Shown: positions 44,085 through 54,261 of the stretch, one piece after another | Position numbering within the stretch: the first letter of the stretch is position 1 | Layout of the letters: every line of letters begins with the position of its first letter | DNA from: Desemzia sp045528445 | GTDB taxonomy: Bacteria > Bacillota > Bacilli > Lactobacillales > Carnobacteriaceae | Assembly (NCBI RefSeq): GCF_045528445.1 | Contig: NZ_JBGQQU010000012.1 | Span: 1 to 64,000 of the forward strand | Direction of reading: 5' to 3' | DNA: 64,000 nt | The notes under the pieces: generated by a model | Seen by the model: the letters and a program-made list of their open reading frames with translations, nothing else | Told to the model about the DNA's origin: nothing | The model's database searches: none | Position numbers and translations under genes: made by a program

Positions 44085-44214
44085 AGTGACACATCTATAA
44101 CTGTGTGTTAAAATGAATTTGTTGAACGAGTACAACTATTTTACTATAATTAAGTTCATAACTGGTTATCGTAGTCCTTGCACCGTTTTATTTTTCTTAA
44201 GGAGGTTATTTACT

Positions 44215-44862
44215 TTGGTCAAAACGCCCACATTTACAAAAAAATACTTGATTCGCAATGAGGTTTTAAATGCGGTTACTCATGGAATCGGAGTCTTGTT
44301 GAGCATAGCTGGTCTGGTATTGTTACTTATGAAAGGTTCTCAAAGTGGTTCCACAATAGAACTTGCCTCTTACATTGTTTATGGATCAAGTCTCATTCTG
44401 TTGTATTTATGTTCTACCTTGTATCATAGTTTGAGTTTTACCCGTGTCAGAAGGTTATTCAAAATATTTGACCATAGTAGTATTTATGTGTTGATTGCAG
44501 GAACGTATACCCCTTATTACTTAGTAACCATCGGCGGAACTTTAGGATGGACAATGTTTAGTATCGTTTGGATCATTGCTCTATCTGGTATTATTTTCAA
44601 AAGCGTGGCTGTGGAAAAATTCCCAAATGTTTCTACCCTAGTTTATATTGGAATGGGATTGCTCTGTGTCTTTACGTTTAAACCTTTATATGAAGGCCTG
44701 GGAACAAACGGTTTGTATTTATTGGTTGCTGGTGGAGCCGCTTATATCATTGGAACGATTTTTTACAGTTTACGAAATGTTAAGTACATGCATGTAGTAT
44801 GGCACCTGTTTGTTTTATTAGGAACCGGGTTAATGTTTCTCTCCATTCTATTTTATGTTTAA
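44215..44862 (+). CDS. Hemolysin III family (TrhA/YqfA-like) membrane protein
   Basis: A 215-residue protein with seven membrane segments of the progestin/AdipoQ receptor (PAQR) superfamily: NEVLNAVTHGIGVLLSIAGL, CSTLYHSL with the zinc His, FKIFDHSSIY and the terminal HVVWHLFVLLG. Members affect membrane lipid homeostasis. Start is TTG at 44215, 9 nt after AAGGAGG; the open frame continues upstream to 44113 with no ribosome site. Confidence 0.9.
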   Translation: MVKTPTFTKKYLIRNEVLNAVTHGIGVLLSIAGLVLLLMKGSQSGSTIELASYIVYGSSLILLYLCSTLYHSLSFTRVRRLFKIFDHSSIYVLIAGTYTPYYLVTIGGTLGWTMFSIVWIIALSGIIFKSVAVEKFPNVSTLVYIGMGLLCVFTFKPLYEGLGTNGLYLLVAGGAAYIIGTIFYSLRNVKYMHVVWHLFVLLGTGLMFLSILFYV

Positions 44863-44877
44863 ACTGATACAATTTCT

Positions 44878-44922
44878 CTCTTTAACTCAGCAGCTTTATC
44901 TTCTGAGTTAAAGAGTTTTTTA
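44878..44922 (+). terminator. Terminator of the hemolysin III gene
   Basis: CTCTTTAACTCAG (44878-44890) and CTGAGTTAAAGAG (44903-44915) pair perfectly, then TTTTTT. Confidence 0.9.
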
Positions 44923-45129
44923 ACATCTAGTTGTTTATCTTATCGGCTTTTTTTAAAAAAATTTAATATTTCAAATTGACGTTACAAAAGTTTCACATAT
45001 GACTGGTATACTGTCTATCATTGAGTCTGTATTTAGAACTTTATTCTTTTTGTTAAATTTACTTTTATACTTTTCATGGTAAGATAAACATATAATAAGA
45101 CAGAATGATTGGAATGAAAGGAGAATATT

Positions 45130-45831
45130 ATGCCATTTTACTTTTTTTGGGACCCAACGATGATTTTTATTCTCATCGGATTGGTGATTTCCGGTATTGC
45201 AAGCAGTTATGTGCGCAACACGTACAATAAATATTCAGATATAGGAAATTCCAGAGGACTTACTGCATGGGAAGTTTCTCGAAATATTTTAGATAATGCA
45301 GGTTTACAAGACGTGGCCTTAGATCGTGTTCAAGGCGACTTGACCGACCATTACGATTCTCAAAACAATATTTTGCGTTTATCAGATGCTACTTACAACT
45401 CAACTTCTGTAGCAGCGATCGGTGTAGCCGCTCATGAGACTGGTCATGCTATTCAAGACCAGGTAAGTTATTTTCCTCTTAAATTAAGAAGTACTTTGGT
45501 TCCTGTAGCCAACTTTGGTCAAGGAATCTCATTCCCATTGATTCTAGCAGGACTTATCTTCGGCGGAAATCAATCACTGATCAATATTGGGATCCTATTT
45601 TTCTCTTTAACTTTGGTATTCCAATTGGTTACTCTACCTGTTGAATTTGATGCATCGAATCGCGCTATCGCCATATTAGACAGCCAACAAATTTTAACTC
45701 CTGAGGAATTAGACCAAGCCAGACATGTTCTACGTGCCGCAGCCTTAACATATGTTGCTGCTGCAGTCGCCTCTTTCTTGCAAGTTCTAAGACTCGTTCT
45801 CCTATTCGGAGGCGGCAGACGAAATGACTAG
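45130..45831 (+). CDS. YugP-like zinc metallopeptidase (membrane)
   Basis: A 233-residue Zn_peptidase_2 family protein. An N-terminal membrane segment precedes a conserved block ending in the zinc motif AAHETGHAIQ, with more membrane segments after it. Family members such as Bacillus YugP have no assigned substrate. Start ATG follows AAAGGAGAA. Monocistronic. Confidence 0.9.
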   Translation: MPFYFFWDPTMIFILIGLVISGIASSYVRNTYNKYSDIGNSRGLTAWEVSRNILDNAGLQDVALDRVQGDLTDHYDSQNNILRLSDATYNSTSVAAIGVAAHETGHAIQDQVSYFPLKLRSTLVPVANFGQGISFPLILAGLIFGGNQSLINIGILFFSLTLVFQLVTLPVEFDASNRAIAILDSQQILTPEELDQARHVLRAAALTYVAAAVASFLQVLRLVLLFGGGRRND

Positions 45832-45841
45832 AGAGAAGAGC

Positions 45842-45904
45842 GGAACAAAGCTTCTAGGAAGCAAAAAGCGCGAGACCACTTTGTAAGTGGTTTCTCGCTT
45901 TTTT
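45842..45904 (+). terminator. Repeat-type terminator after the YugP-like gene
   Basis: An imperfect stem, left arm about 45863-45880 and right arm about 45886-45904, ends in six Ts. It is preceded by GGAACAAAGCTTCTAG (45842), a variant of the dispersed GGAACAAGGCGTTTAG element. Confidence 0.7.
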
Positions 45905-45906
45905 AT

Positions 45907-46234
45907 ATCGTTTAAATCCAGTTAACATCCACATCGTCGATATTAACCAAAGGAAAAATATTTCTGTTCGTTATGAGTCTATTTTAAAAGTGTGCCTTTC
46001 CTGACAATGATGAGGTTCTATAGTTATACCAATCAAGAATTCATCCTAATTATAGATCAACTGCATTTCACCAAGTGATGCTTGTCTGGTGCATATCTCA
46101 CTTAAAAAATACCAGTACTCTGAGGCATTCTCATCACAAACAAAAAGTTCACTTTCTATTAATTGAACACAGTTGATTGTTTAATCTAAGTTGTAGAATT
46201 GGTTGTCTTTCTCTCTCCTATTTGAGCAAATGGA
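45907..46234. other. Non-coding gap without recognised content
   Basis: About 330 bp between the YugP terminator and the end of the ABC-2 permease gene. I see no long frame, no strong hairpin and no repeat. It may hold remnants of a decayed gene. Confidence 0.4.
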
Positions 46235-47842
46235 TCATTGGTTTTGAATATCTCGTTTGTTATATCCTATAAGTCCAATTAGAGTTAATACAACTGCAAT
46301 ACCACTTAAACTACTTAAAGCTTTCCAATCCATCTCTTCAATTGGAATTTGAGGAACATGAGTAAAAGCTGAAAAATTAATCACCCAATCTGGAAAATCA
46401 ACTAAATCGCCTATATAAATCACAATGAACGAAAATACAATATAGAACCAAGCCAAACTGCCCCCTTTTGGGAAAATACCGACCAACAGTGTAGTCAGTC
46501 CTATGACAAGCCAAATTGCTGGTACATAGACAAGTGTGGTTTTCATAATCATACTCAATTCAAGACCTTCTTCTAAAACTTGATTCGCCGTTAAATATAA
46601 CCCTAGCCCTGTCATAACTTGCATCACAATTACAGAGACCAATGAAATCATATAGTAGCTAGATAAGATTGTATTCCGCGATACTGCACGGCTGTAATAA
46701 TTTTCTACACGGCCCTGTTTTTCTTCTTTTTTTAGTTTCAAAATAATTGACATAACTGGTACTGCGGTAAAGACAGACATAATGCTTATCAGTAACGCTA
46801 TAAACTGTTCTGTCAAAGAAATCCCCGATTCTTCAGAAAAATAAGCTTGAATAATATCCATATCTGAAAAATAGACTTCTAACTCTCCTAATATGGCACC
46901 GAAAGCTGCACTTAACAAAAACAAGACTACCGTCCAAGCAATTAAATTCGTTTTTTCCAAATGCCATGTTAAACCAATAGGTGTTTTTAAAAATCTAGAT
47001 GCATGTACTTTACCTTTGCGATCAGGAAGCAATCCTGTATTGATATCTCTTTTTAGATTCAAGTAGAGAGCTGCTATTAGCAGTACTATTGTGCTAGACA
47101 ACAAAGCTCCTATTGGCCACCAGTCGTTATTCACGAAAACTTCTGTACGAACAACCCAACCTAGCGGAGAAAGCAAAGCTAACCCTTCACTATTTACATC
47201 TCCAATTGCGCGAATAACGTACGCTGCAATTAAAACGCCTAATGACAAAGCGGTTGCTCCTTTAGAAGTTTCTGCTAATTGGGCACATAATGCTGTCAAA
47301 GCAGCAAAGAATAGACCAGTTACTCCTAATAAAGTACCATAGAGAAAAGAAGCTTCCCAGATCATTCCTGATGCAGAAACAAAGCCTAACCCAACAGCCG
47401 TTAAAAGAAAGAGAATCCCATCCACAATAGCAATCATTATTCCAGAAGCAGTTAAGTATGCTAAACGGCCAACTGGCAAAGCTCGAACCATTTCTAAGCG
47501 TCCTTCTTCTTCGTCATCTCGTGTACTAGAACTGACCAATAAAATATTCATGACACCGACAGCAATAACTGTAAATAATAACATCTCATTTGCAAAAACT
47601 GCCCCAATATTGTAATCCTCTATAGCATAATTAGGACCTAACATTGCATTCATTGCTGGATTCTCCATGGTTAAAGCAAATCCCATAATGTCTTCTTGAG
47701 TTACATAAACTGTAGGATACACATTCGCTACAGTTAATGTAATCCCTACCAACCCTATTAACCAAAGAAAAATTTTGAATTGATTCTGGTGCAGCAGCAA
47801 TTTTGTTATCTTTCGGGTTTCTTTAAACAACTGCTTTCCCAT
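46235..47842 (-). CDS. ABC-2 type exporter permease
   Basis: The 535-residue protein has about twelve membrane segments, two copies of an ABC-2-like six-helix unit, and the sequence SSSTRDDEEEGRLEMVRALPVGR typical of large antibiotic-exporter permeases of Firmicutes and actinomycetes. It overlaps the last base of the ATPase gene, so both make one exporter. Substrate unknown; drug or antimicrobial peptide efflux is plausible. Confidence 0.85.
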   Translation of the reverse strand: MGKQLFKETRKITKLLLHQNQFKIFLWLIGLVGITLTVANVYPTVYVTQEDIMGFALTMENPAMNAMLGPNYAIEDYNIGAVFANEMLLFTVIAVGVMNILLVSSSTRDDEEEGRLEMVRALPVGRLAYLTASGIMIAIVDGILFLLTAVGLGFVSASGMIWEASFLYGTLLGVTGLFFAALTALCAQLAETSKGATALSLGVLIAAYVIRAIGDVNSEGLALLSPLGWVVRTEVFVNNDWWPIGALLSSTIVLLIAALYLNLKRDINTGLLPDRKGKVHASRFLKTPIGLTWHLEKTNLIAWTVVLFLLSAAFGAILGELEVYFSDMDIIQAYFSEESGISLTEQFIALLISIMSVFTAVPVMSIILKLKKEEKQGRVENYYSRAVSRNTILSSYYMISLVSVIVMQVMTGLGLYLTANQVLEEGLELSMIMKTTLVYVPAIWLVIGLTTLLVGIFPKGGSLAWFYIVFSFIVIYIGDLVDFPDWVINFSAFTHVPQIPIEEMDWKALSSLSGIAVVLTLIGLIGYNKRDIQNQ

Positions 47843-48762
47843 TAATGAACACCTCCACCTTTAAGTTCTTGTGCGGAAGATTCCCCTTCGTAATGACGCA
47901 TAAACAAATCTTCTAGTGTTGGTGCCGTACTTACTAACTTTAAGACACCAAAATTACTGATGTACTCTATTGTCTCTGCCATTTGTTCTGTATCTACTTG
48001 GAAATGCCAACCCGTTTCATTTTGATACACATCATGGATGCCTTTCAGTTCAGTTAACCCTGTCAATTCTTTTGCTGTTTCAACTGTAAATTTCGTACGT
48101 GTAAGATGGCGTAATTCGGTTAAAGTGCCTTTTTCTATCATTTCACCTTCCCGAATAATAGCGACACGATCGCATAATGTTTCTACTTCAGATAAGATAT
48201 GACTTGATAATAAGACACTTTTTCCTTGCTCCTTAGCTTCTAAAACGTATTCTTGAAAGATGCGTTCCATTAATGGATCTAGTCCAGAAGTTGGTTCATC
48301 TAAAATATATAAATCTGCATCTGATGCAAAAGCAGAAATCAAAGCAATTTTTTGGCGATTTCCTTTTGAATAGGTGCGGCATTTTTTAGAGGGGTCTAGG
48401 TCAAAGCGTTGGATTAATTCATCTCGTTTAGTTGGATTAATTTCACTCCCACGCATCTTCAAGAACAAATCAATCACTTGTCCTCCAGTCAAATTGGGCC
48501 ACAAATTGGCATCTCCTGGAACATAGGCAATCCGTTTATGTATCTCGACTGAATCGCGCCAAGCATCTTTTCCAAAGATGGTTACTTGTCCTTCAGTAGG
48601 CTTCAATAGTCCTAATAACACACGGATGGTCGTAGATTTCCCAGCCCCGTTTGGTCCAATAAAGCCGTAAATTTCGCCTTCGTTCATGATCAAGTCAATA
48701 TTATTCAACGCTTTAAATTTCCCAAACTTTTTGGTTAGTCCTTTAATTTCTACAATACTCAT
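47842..48762 (-). CDS. ABC exporter ATP-binding protein
   Basis: A 306-residue ATPase of the CcmA/DrrA type: Walker A GPNGAGKST, signature YSKGNRQK (a degenerate LSGGQ as common in this branch), Walker B LYILDEPTSGLDP and a C-terminal DrrA-like domain. First gene of the pair. Ribosome site GGGAGGAAAG. No regulator gene adjoins. Confidence 0.9.
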   Translation of the reverse strand: MSIVEIKGLTKKFGKFKALNNIDLIMNEGEIYGFIGPNGAGKSTTIRVLLGLLKPTEGQVTIFGKDAWRDSVEIHKRIAYVPGDANLWPNLTGGQVIDLFLKMRGSEINPTKRDELIQRFDLDPSKKCRTYSKGNRQKIALISAFASDADLYILDEPTSGLDPLMERIFQEYVLEAKEQGKSVLLSSHILSEVETLCDRVAIIREGEMIEKGTLTELRHLTRTKFTVETAKELTGLTELKGIHDVYQNETGWHFQVDTEQMAETIEYISNFGVLKLVSTAPTLEDLFMRHYEGESSAQELKGGGVH

Positions 48763-49017
48763 TTCAACTTTCCTCCCTTAATTTGTCCAACAAGTATCTT
48801 ATATTTTGAAAAAGTTCTAAAAAGACTCCAAGTTGTTTGACATTAATTTATCATTTTACTGTCGCTTTAGCCAATAGGATAATTTAACTACTCATTAGAT
48901 TTCCTCTTGAAATATAGAACTAGAAGAAGGATAATAATGATAATACACTAAGATAATCATTAGAATATATTGAGATTTTAATTCAATACTTCTTTTATTA
49001 CATATAGGAGGATAAAG

Positions 49018-51003
49018 ATGAAAAAAATCACTACAGAAAGTTTATTTGAGTTGAAAAATATCTCTCAACCTGTCGTTTGGAAGGATACTATTTTTTATTT
49101 GGAGACACAAATCGATAAAAAAGAAAATCTATACCGTACTGGGATCAAAAGTTTAAATCATTTAACGAAACAACGACTAAACTGGGGAGATACTGGTTCA
49201 GTGAATGCGGCTATCAAAATTTCTCCGAATAACAAATGGTTGTCTTACTTATCTAACGGAACCACAGATAAAAAGATGCAACTTATGGTCATGCCTTTAG
49301 ATGGCGGAAGCTCTATTCAATTGACGGAAGAAAAAGAAGGGGTTTCAACGTATTATTGGTCTAGTACTGGTTCAAGTATCTATTATCAAACTTCTGCTGA
49401 ACTAGAATTAGAAGAAGAATTGAGCGGAGATAAAAAAGACAGCAAAAAAGAAGAATCGGATAAATTACCACAGGCTACTATCATCACTAACTTGACTTAT
49501 AAACTAGATGGTGCTGGATTGTTGCCTGAAAATCAGCAATATCGTGTCAAAAAGGTCGATATAGCTACTAAAAACAGCCATACTATTCTGACAAGAAAAG
49601 AAAGTTTCGCTTTGAATTATGTCGCTAAAGATGAAAGTTATCTGATTTATGCCGATGAATTAAATCCAGATGATGAATGGGATTATGGAGCAACCGTCTA
49701 CTGGTACGATATAGCTACAAAAGAAAGTCATTCATTGACTACATCCATTCCTCAAGGCAGTTTTGGTTTCGGAGCGATGTCACCAAAAGAGGATTATCTG
49801 CTATTAGTCGGAAATGATTTTGAATATGCTTTTGTCACACAGAATAAATTATATGGATACGATCTTATTTCACATCAATTGACGTGTCTGACAGCCAAAC
49901 AAGATATTGAGATTGGCGATGTACTAGTTGGTGATTTTCAACAACAAGCTGCTGGTATCGATCCTATTTGGCTGAACGAGGAAGAATACCTGTTTTCAAC
50001 TACTGAACACGGTAAAATCAAGCTGTACAAAGGAAACCGGTCAGCAGAAACTTCGACTCTTTTTGACGAGCCGATGCATTTAACGGATGGAAGTTTGATT
50101 CCAAATAGCAAAACAATAGTAGTAACCTATTCTACCACCACTAAACCAAGCGGATTAGGATTCATTGATCTAGAAACAGGCAATCTCGAAGCTGTATACA
50201 CTCCAAATGAATCCTTTGAAAAAGAACACACCATTGTGGAGCCTGAAATGTTTTGGTACAAAGGTGCTGATGATTGGGATATTCAAGGTTGGTACTTAGC
50301 TCCTTTAGAAAAAGCAGCTTCTCATCCAGCTGTTTTATACATTCACGGTGGACCTCAAGTGAGTTATGGTGAAACATTCTTCCATGAAATGCAAACACTG
50401 GCTGCTAAAGGATATGGAGTCATTATGTTAAATCCTCGTGGCGGAAATGGCTATGGACAGCAATTTGTTGCTTCTATTTTAGGCGATTATGGGAATAAAG
50501 ATTTTGAAGACTTGATGCTGGGAACAGACGCTGTGCTGGATGCCCATCCCGAGATCAATCAAGAGGAAGTCTATGTAGCTGGAGGAAGTTACGGTGGTTT
50601 CATGACCAGCTGGATCGTTGGGCATACCGACCGTTTCAAAGCAGCCGTGACCCAACGCTCCATCTCTAACTGGATCAGTTTCTATGGAACAAGCGACATT
50701 GGGCCCTTCTTTGTCAAATTCCAATTGCAGCATGAATTAGATGATGTGGAAAAATTATGGGAAATGTCTCCTCTAGCTCATGCACATAAAGCTAAAACAC
50801 CTATTTTAGTGATGCACAGTGACGAAGATCTGCGTTGTCCAAAAGAACAAGGCGAACAATTCTATGTCGCCATGAAACGTCAAGACATCGATACTCAATT
50901 CATGACCTTCCCTAAATCCAGCCATGGGTTGTCACGCAATGGACTACCAAATTTAAGAATCCAACGATTGAAAGCTGTTCTAAACTGGTTCGAAACACAC
51001 TAA
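49018..51003 (+). CDS. S9 family serine peptidase (acylaminoacyl-peptidase type)
   Basis: The 661-residue protein has an N-terminal beta-propeller of WD40-like/TolB repeats and a C-terminal alpha/beta hydrolase domain from about 415. The nucleophile Ser524 lies in GGSYGGF; Asp in MHSDEDLRCP and His in SSHGLSRNG complete the triad. No signal peptide, so it degrades peptides in the cytoplasm. AGGAGG before the ATG. Monocistronic; no clear promoter seen in 48763-49017. Confidence 0.93.
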   Translation: MKKITTESLFELKNISQPVVWKDTIFYLETQIDKKENLYRTGIKSLNHLTKQRLNWGDTGSVNAAIKISPNNKWLSYLSNGTTDKKMQLMVMPLDGGSSIQLTEEKEGVSTYYWSSTGSSIYYQTSAELELEEELSGDKKDSKKEESDKLPQATIITNLTYKLDGAGLLPENQQYRVKKVDIATKNSHTILTRKESFALNYVAKDESYLIYADELNPDDEWDYGATVYWYDIATKESHSLTTSIPQGSFGFGAMSPKEDYLLLVGNDFEYAFVTQNKLYGYDLISHQLTCLTAKQDIEIGDVLVGDFQQQAAGIDPIWLNEEEYLFSTTEHGKIKLYKGNRSAETSTLFDEPMHLTDGSLIPNSKTIVVTYSTTTKPSGLGFIDLETGNLEAVYTPNESFEKEHTIVEPEMFWYKGADDWDIQGWYLAPLEKAASHPAVLYIHGGPQVSYGETFFHEMQTLAAKGYGVIMLNPRGGNGYGQQFVASILGDYGNKDFEDLMLGTDAVLDAHPEINQEEVYVAGGSYGGFMTSWIVGHTDRFKAAVTQRSISNWISFYGTSDIGPFFVKFQLQHELDDVEKLWEMSPLAHAHKAKTPILVMHSDEDLRCPKEQGEQFYVAMKRQDIDTQFMTFPKSSHGLSRNGLPNLRIQRLKAVLNWFETH

Positions 51004-51010
51004 GAATAAG

Positions 51011-51155
51011 AGAGTGGAACAAGGCGTTTAGCTCTCCGGACAAAATAGAAACGACGAAAGTTAGGTGTTCTTTACCTAACTTTCGTCGTTTCTATTTTGG
51101 TAGTGAGAGTTGCCTTGTGCAACTCGTCTAAGAGAGTGGAACAAGACGTTTTAGC
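51011..51155. repeat. Long hairpin element flanked by two copies of GGAACAAG-motif
   Basis: A perfect 26-bp stem (51041-51066 with 51074-51099, loop of 7) is flanked by AACAAGGC (51018-51025) that pairs with GCCTTGT (51111-51117). GAGAGTGGAACAAG occurs at 51012 and again at 51134. No T-run follows the stem. It resembles repetitive intergenic terminator-like elements of lactic acid bacteria. Confidence 0.7.
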
Positions 51156-51249
51156 TCAAATTTTATTTTCAATAAAAAAGCAGAAGTATATCCTTTTTTA
51201 CTCAAAGAAGTATATACTTAACTTATTCTTTCTCGAGGAGGTTAGTCAT

Positions 51250-52077
51250 GTGAATATCAAAGAAACTGTAACACTAGCAAATGGAGTAGAAATGCCCAGA
51301 TTAGGTTTAGGAGTGTGGCAAGTTGAAGATGGACAAGAAGTTGTTCATTCTGTAAAAACGGCTTTAGACAAAGGTTACATCATGATTGATACAGCTGCTG
51401 GATATGGTAATGAAGCAGGTGTAGGCCAAGCCATCAAGGAAGCTGACGTAAAACGAGAGGACATTTTCGTTACTACTAAAGTAGCCAATTCAGATCAAGG
51501 ATATGAAAGTACATTAGAAGCTTTTGAAACTAGTTTGAATAAATTAGGTTTGGATTACATTGATTTGTATTTGATCCATTGGCCGGTAGCTGATTCATTT
51601 AATGATACTTGGAAAGCTATGGAAGAATTATATGAAAGCAAAAAGATTCGCGCCATTGGTGTATGTAACTTCCACAAGCACCATTTTGAAAAATTAATGC
51701 GTACCGCTCACATCAAGCCTATGGTAAACCAAATTGAATTGCATCCGCTATTAAACCAAGAATCTTTGCGCACATATTGCGTCGAAAATGATATTGTAGT
51801 TGAAGCTTATTCTCCACTAGGCAGCGGTAAAATCTTAGACAACCAGGACCTCAAAGAAATTGCAGATAAATACAACAAAACAGTAGCCCAAATCATTTTA
51901 CGTTGGGATATGCAAATCGGCGTGGTAACGATACCTAAGTCCGTTCATCAAGAACGCATCCAACAAAATGCAGCTATTTTTGATTTCGAACTAACTGAAG
52001 AAGATATGCATAAAATCAATGCCTTAAACAAAAACGAGCGTACAGGATGGAATCCCGAACGTTTTGACAATAAATAA
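51250..52077 (+). CDS. Aldo/keto reductase
   Basis: A 275-residue TIM-barrel NADPH-dependent reductase (AKR5-like). The catalytic tetrad is Asp47, Tyr52 (DTAAGYGNE), Lys77 (TTKVAN) and His110 (LIHWP); the NADPH motif IPKSVHQERI is near the end. GTG at 51250 follows GAGGAGG by 9 nt; earlier in-frame codons have no ribosome site. Probably detoxifies aldehydes such as methylglyoxal. Single gene. Confidence 0.93.
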   Translation: MNIKETVTLANGVEMPRLGLGVWQVEDGQEVVHSVKTALDKGYIMIDTAAGYGNEAGVGQAIKEADVKREDIFVTTKVANSDQGYESTLEAFETSLNKLGLDYIDLYLIHWPVADSFNDTWKAMEELYESKKIRAIGVCNFHKHHFEKLMRTAHIKPMVNQIELHPLLNQESLRTYCVENDIVVEAYSPLGSGKILDNQDLKEIADKYNKTVAQIILRWDMQIGVVTIPKSVHQERIQQNAAIFDFELTEEDMHKINALNKNERTGWNPERFDNK

Positions 52078-52097
52078 CAGGCAACGGTTCTATAGTA

Positions 52098-52137
52098 AAA
52101 AAGCAGAAGACAGTTAAACTTGTCTTCTGCTTTTTGC
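52098..52137 (+). terminator. Terminator of the aldo/keto reductase gene
   Basis: AAAAAGCAGAAGACA and TGTCTTCTGCTTTTT pair perfectly over 15 bp. Confidence 0.92.
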
Positions 52138-52201
52138 CATAGATTTGTTCATCAGATTTATTAAAAAATGAGAGTCACTTTTTTTAACCAGTGAGGTCCT
52201 T

Positions 52202-52741
52202 TTATTTTCTTGTTAAATTTAATTCAACAAATTGACCCAGCTGGCGTGTTCCTTTTAACGTCCACTCTGAATGATAATTCCCATTTTTAAATAAAGGTAT
52301 TCCCTCACCTAACAGTACAGGTGCGATCGTAATAATTAATTCATCCACTAAATCCGCTTCTAAAAAATCACGGATGACTACTCCGCCTCCCATTAACCAA
52401 ATGTTTTTTCCTTTTTGGTTCTTCATGACTTCAATTAGGCGCTTTGGTTCTTCTTTTGTATAATGAACATTTTCAAACGACTCGTTGGCTGTGTAAGAAT
52501 ACACATACGTCATTTTATCTTTATATGGATTCTCGCCTTTCGTTTCTTTCATTACCCAGTCAAACGTTCTTCTGCCCATAATAACGGTGTCTACTGTCTG
52601 GTCAAACTCTGCTATTCCTTTGTTTGCTTCCTCTTGCCCTTCTATCTTAAAAAGCCAATCCAGGCTTTCTTCTTCAGTAGCGATATATCCGTCCAAACTG
52701 CAAGCAATATTCAATACTACTTTACGTTCTGATTGATTCAT
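52202..52741 (-). CDS. Dihydrofolate reductase-like (RibD C-terminal domain) protein
   Basis: A 179-residue protein of the RibD_C/DHFR-like family (Bacillus YyaP or YwjB type). Visible are SLDGYIATEEESLDWLF, VIMGRRTFDW and IWLMGGGVVIRDFLEADLVDE, the NADPH-binding region. It lacks the motifs of true DHFR; substrate unknown. Monocistronic on the minus strand. Confidence 0.88.
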   Translation of the reverse strand: MNQSERKVVLNIACSLDGYIATEEESLDWLFKIEGQEEANKGIAEFDQTVDTVIMGRRTFDWVMKETKGENPYKDKMTYVYSYTANESFENVHYTKEEPKRLIEVMKNQKGKNIWLMGGGVVIRDFLEADLVDELIITIAPVLLGEGIPLFKNGNYHSEWTLKGTRQLGQFVELNLTRK

Positions 52742-52762
52742 TCTACTACATCCTTTCCTATA

Positions 52763-52808
52763 ACAGAAAGAGCAGAAACCCCATTACGCGGATTTCTGCT
52801 CTTTCTGT
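52763..52808 (-). terminator. Terminator of cdaA-cdaR-glmM
   Basis: A 16-bp perfect stem (52763-52778 with 52793-52808) just past glmM, partly shared with the DHFR-like gene's upstream region. Confidence 0.85.
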
Positions 52809-52813
52809 TTAGC

Positions 52814-54169
52814 TTAGTCTAAACCAATTTCTTCTCTAACAACCGCTGCGATACGATCAACATAGTTGTTTACTTTTTCTTCAGACGGTGCTTCAGCCAT
52901 TACACGCAATAAGGGTTCTGTTCCGCTCGGACGAACCAATACGCGCCCATTGCCTGCCATTTCAGCTTCTACTTCTTCAATAGCTTTCTTGATAGCTGGA
53001 ACTTCCATAGCGCCATTTTTATCGCTGACTCTTATATTTACCAGCTTTTGAGGATACTCTGTAACTTCTTCAGCCAATTCAGATAATTTTTTTCCGGTTT
53101 CTTTCATAACGTTCAATAATTGAACCGCAGAAAGTAAGCCATCACCCGTTGTATGGTAATCTAAGAATACCATATGTCCTGATTGTTCCCCACCTAAATT
53201 GTAGTCGTTTTTACGCATTTCTTCTACTACATAGCGGTCTCCAACCTTAGTTTTCAAGGCTTTCATTCCAGCAGATTCCACAGCTTTGTGGAATCCTAAA
53301 TTACTCATGACTGTTGAAACAATTGTATCTTTTTTCAAATGACCTTTGTCTTTCATGTGTTTACCGCAAATATACATGATTTTATCGCCATCAACAATAT
53401 TTCCTAATTCGTCTACAGCAATAATCCGGTCGCCATCGCCGTCAAATGCTAAGCCAGCATCTGCACCTTTTTCGACAACCATTTCAGCTAATTTTTCAGG
53501 GTGTGTGGACCCTACTCCGTCATTGATATTCAGTCCATTGGGAGAAATACCCATAACGTCAAATTCAGTTTCTAAATCAGCAAACAAACGATTGATCAAT
53601 GGGCTTGTAGCGCCATTTGCTCCATCTAGACAAACTTGCAATCCATTCAAATCACCTGCAATGGTTTGTTGTAAGAATTGTGTGTACTTTTGAGAACCTT
53701 CTTTGTAATCTTCAACACTTCCCAGTCCTGCTGCGCTTGGACGTGGTAGTTCGTCTTCATCTTGGTCTAAAAATACTTCAATTTCATCTTCTTGATCATC
53801 TGATAATTTGAATCCATCTGAACCAAAGAATTTGATACCATTATCTGGAGCCGGATTATGAGACGCTGAGATCATTACTCCAGCTGCTGCTCCTTGTACT
53901 CTTGTTAAATAAGCTACTCCCGGCGTACTGATAACGCCTAGCTTAAGAACTTCGATTCCTACAGACATCAACCCAGAAATCAATGCATACTCCAATAATT
54001 GTCCGGACATGCGTGTATCTCTACCCACCAAAACACGAGGTTGTTCGTCTCCCTCTGTATGTTGTGATAGCACATAGCCACCGTATCTTCCAAGTTTAAA
54101 TGCTAGTTCTGGTGTAAGTTCTGAGTTTGCAACCCCTCTTACTCCATCAGTTCCAAAATATTTTCCCAT
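52814..54169 (-). CDS. glmM: Phosphoglucosamine mutase
   Basis: The 451-residue enzyme converts glucosamine 6-phosphate to glucosamine 1-phosphate for peptidoglycan precursors. The phosphoserine loop SASHNPAPDNG (Ser103), the metal loop DGDGDR and the sugar loop GEQSGH are present, and the phosphate-binding RPSGTEPLLRV is near the C-terminus. Third gene of cdaA-cdaR-glmM, where CdaA and GlmM regulate each other. Confidence 0.97.
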   Translation of the reverse strand: MGKYFGTDGVRGVANSELTPELAFKLGRYGGYVLSQHTEGDEQPRVLVGRDTRMSGQLLEYALISGLMSVGIEVLKLGVISTPGVAYLTRVQGAAAGVMISASHNPAPDNGIKFFGSDGFKLSDDQEDEIEVFLDQDEDELPRPSAAGLGSVEDYKEGSQKYTQFLQQTIAGDLNGLQVCLDGANGATSPLINRLFADLETEFDVMGISPNGLNINDGVGSTHPEKLAEMVVEKGADAGLAFDGDGDRIIAVDELGNIVDGDKIMYICGKHMKDKGHLKKDTIVSTVMSNLGFHKAVESAGMKALKTKVGDRYVVEEMRKNDYNLGGEQSGHMVFLDYHTTGDGLLSAVQLLNVMKETGKKLSELAEEVTEYPQKLVNIRVSDKNGAMEVPAIKKAIEEVEAEMAGNGRVLVRPSGTEPLLRVMAEAPSEEKVNNYVDRIAAVVREEIGLD

Positions 54170-54261
54170 TTTTCAAAAGCTCCTTTTCAGTAATTGAATC
54201 GATTGCTTATTTTTGTATTGAATCATCATTTTAATCACTATTCACTCAAACACTTTTTTCG

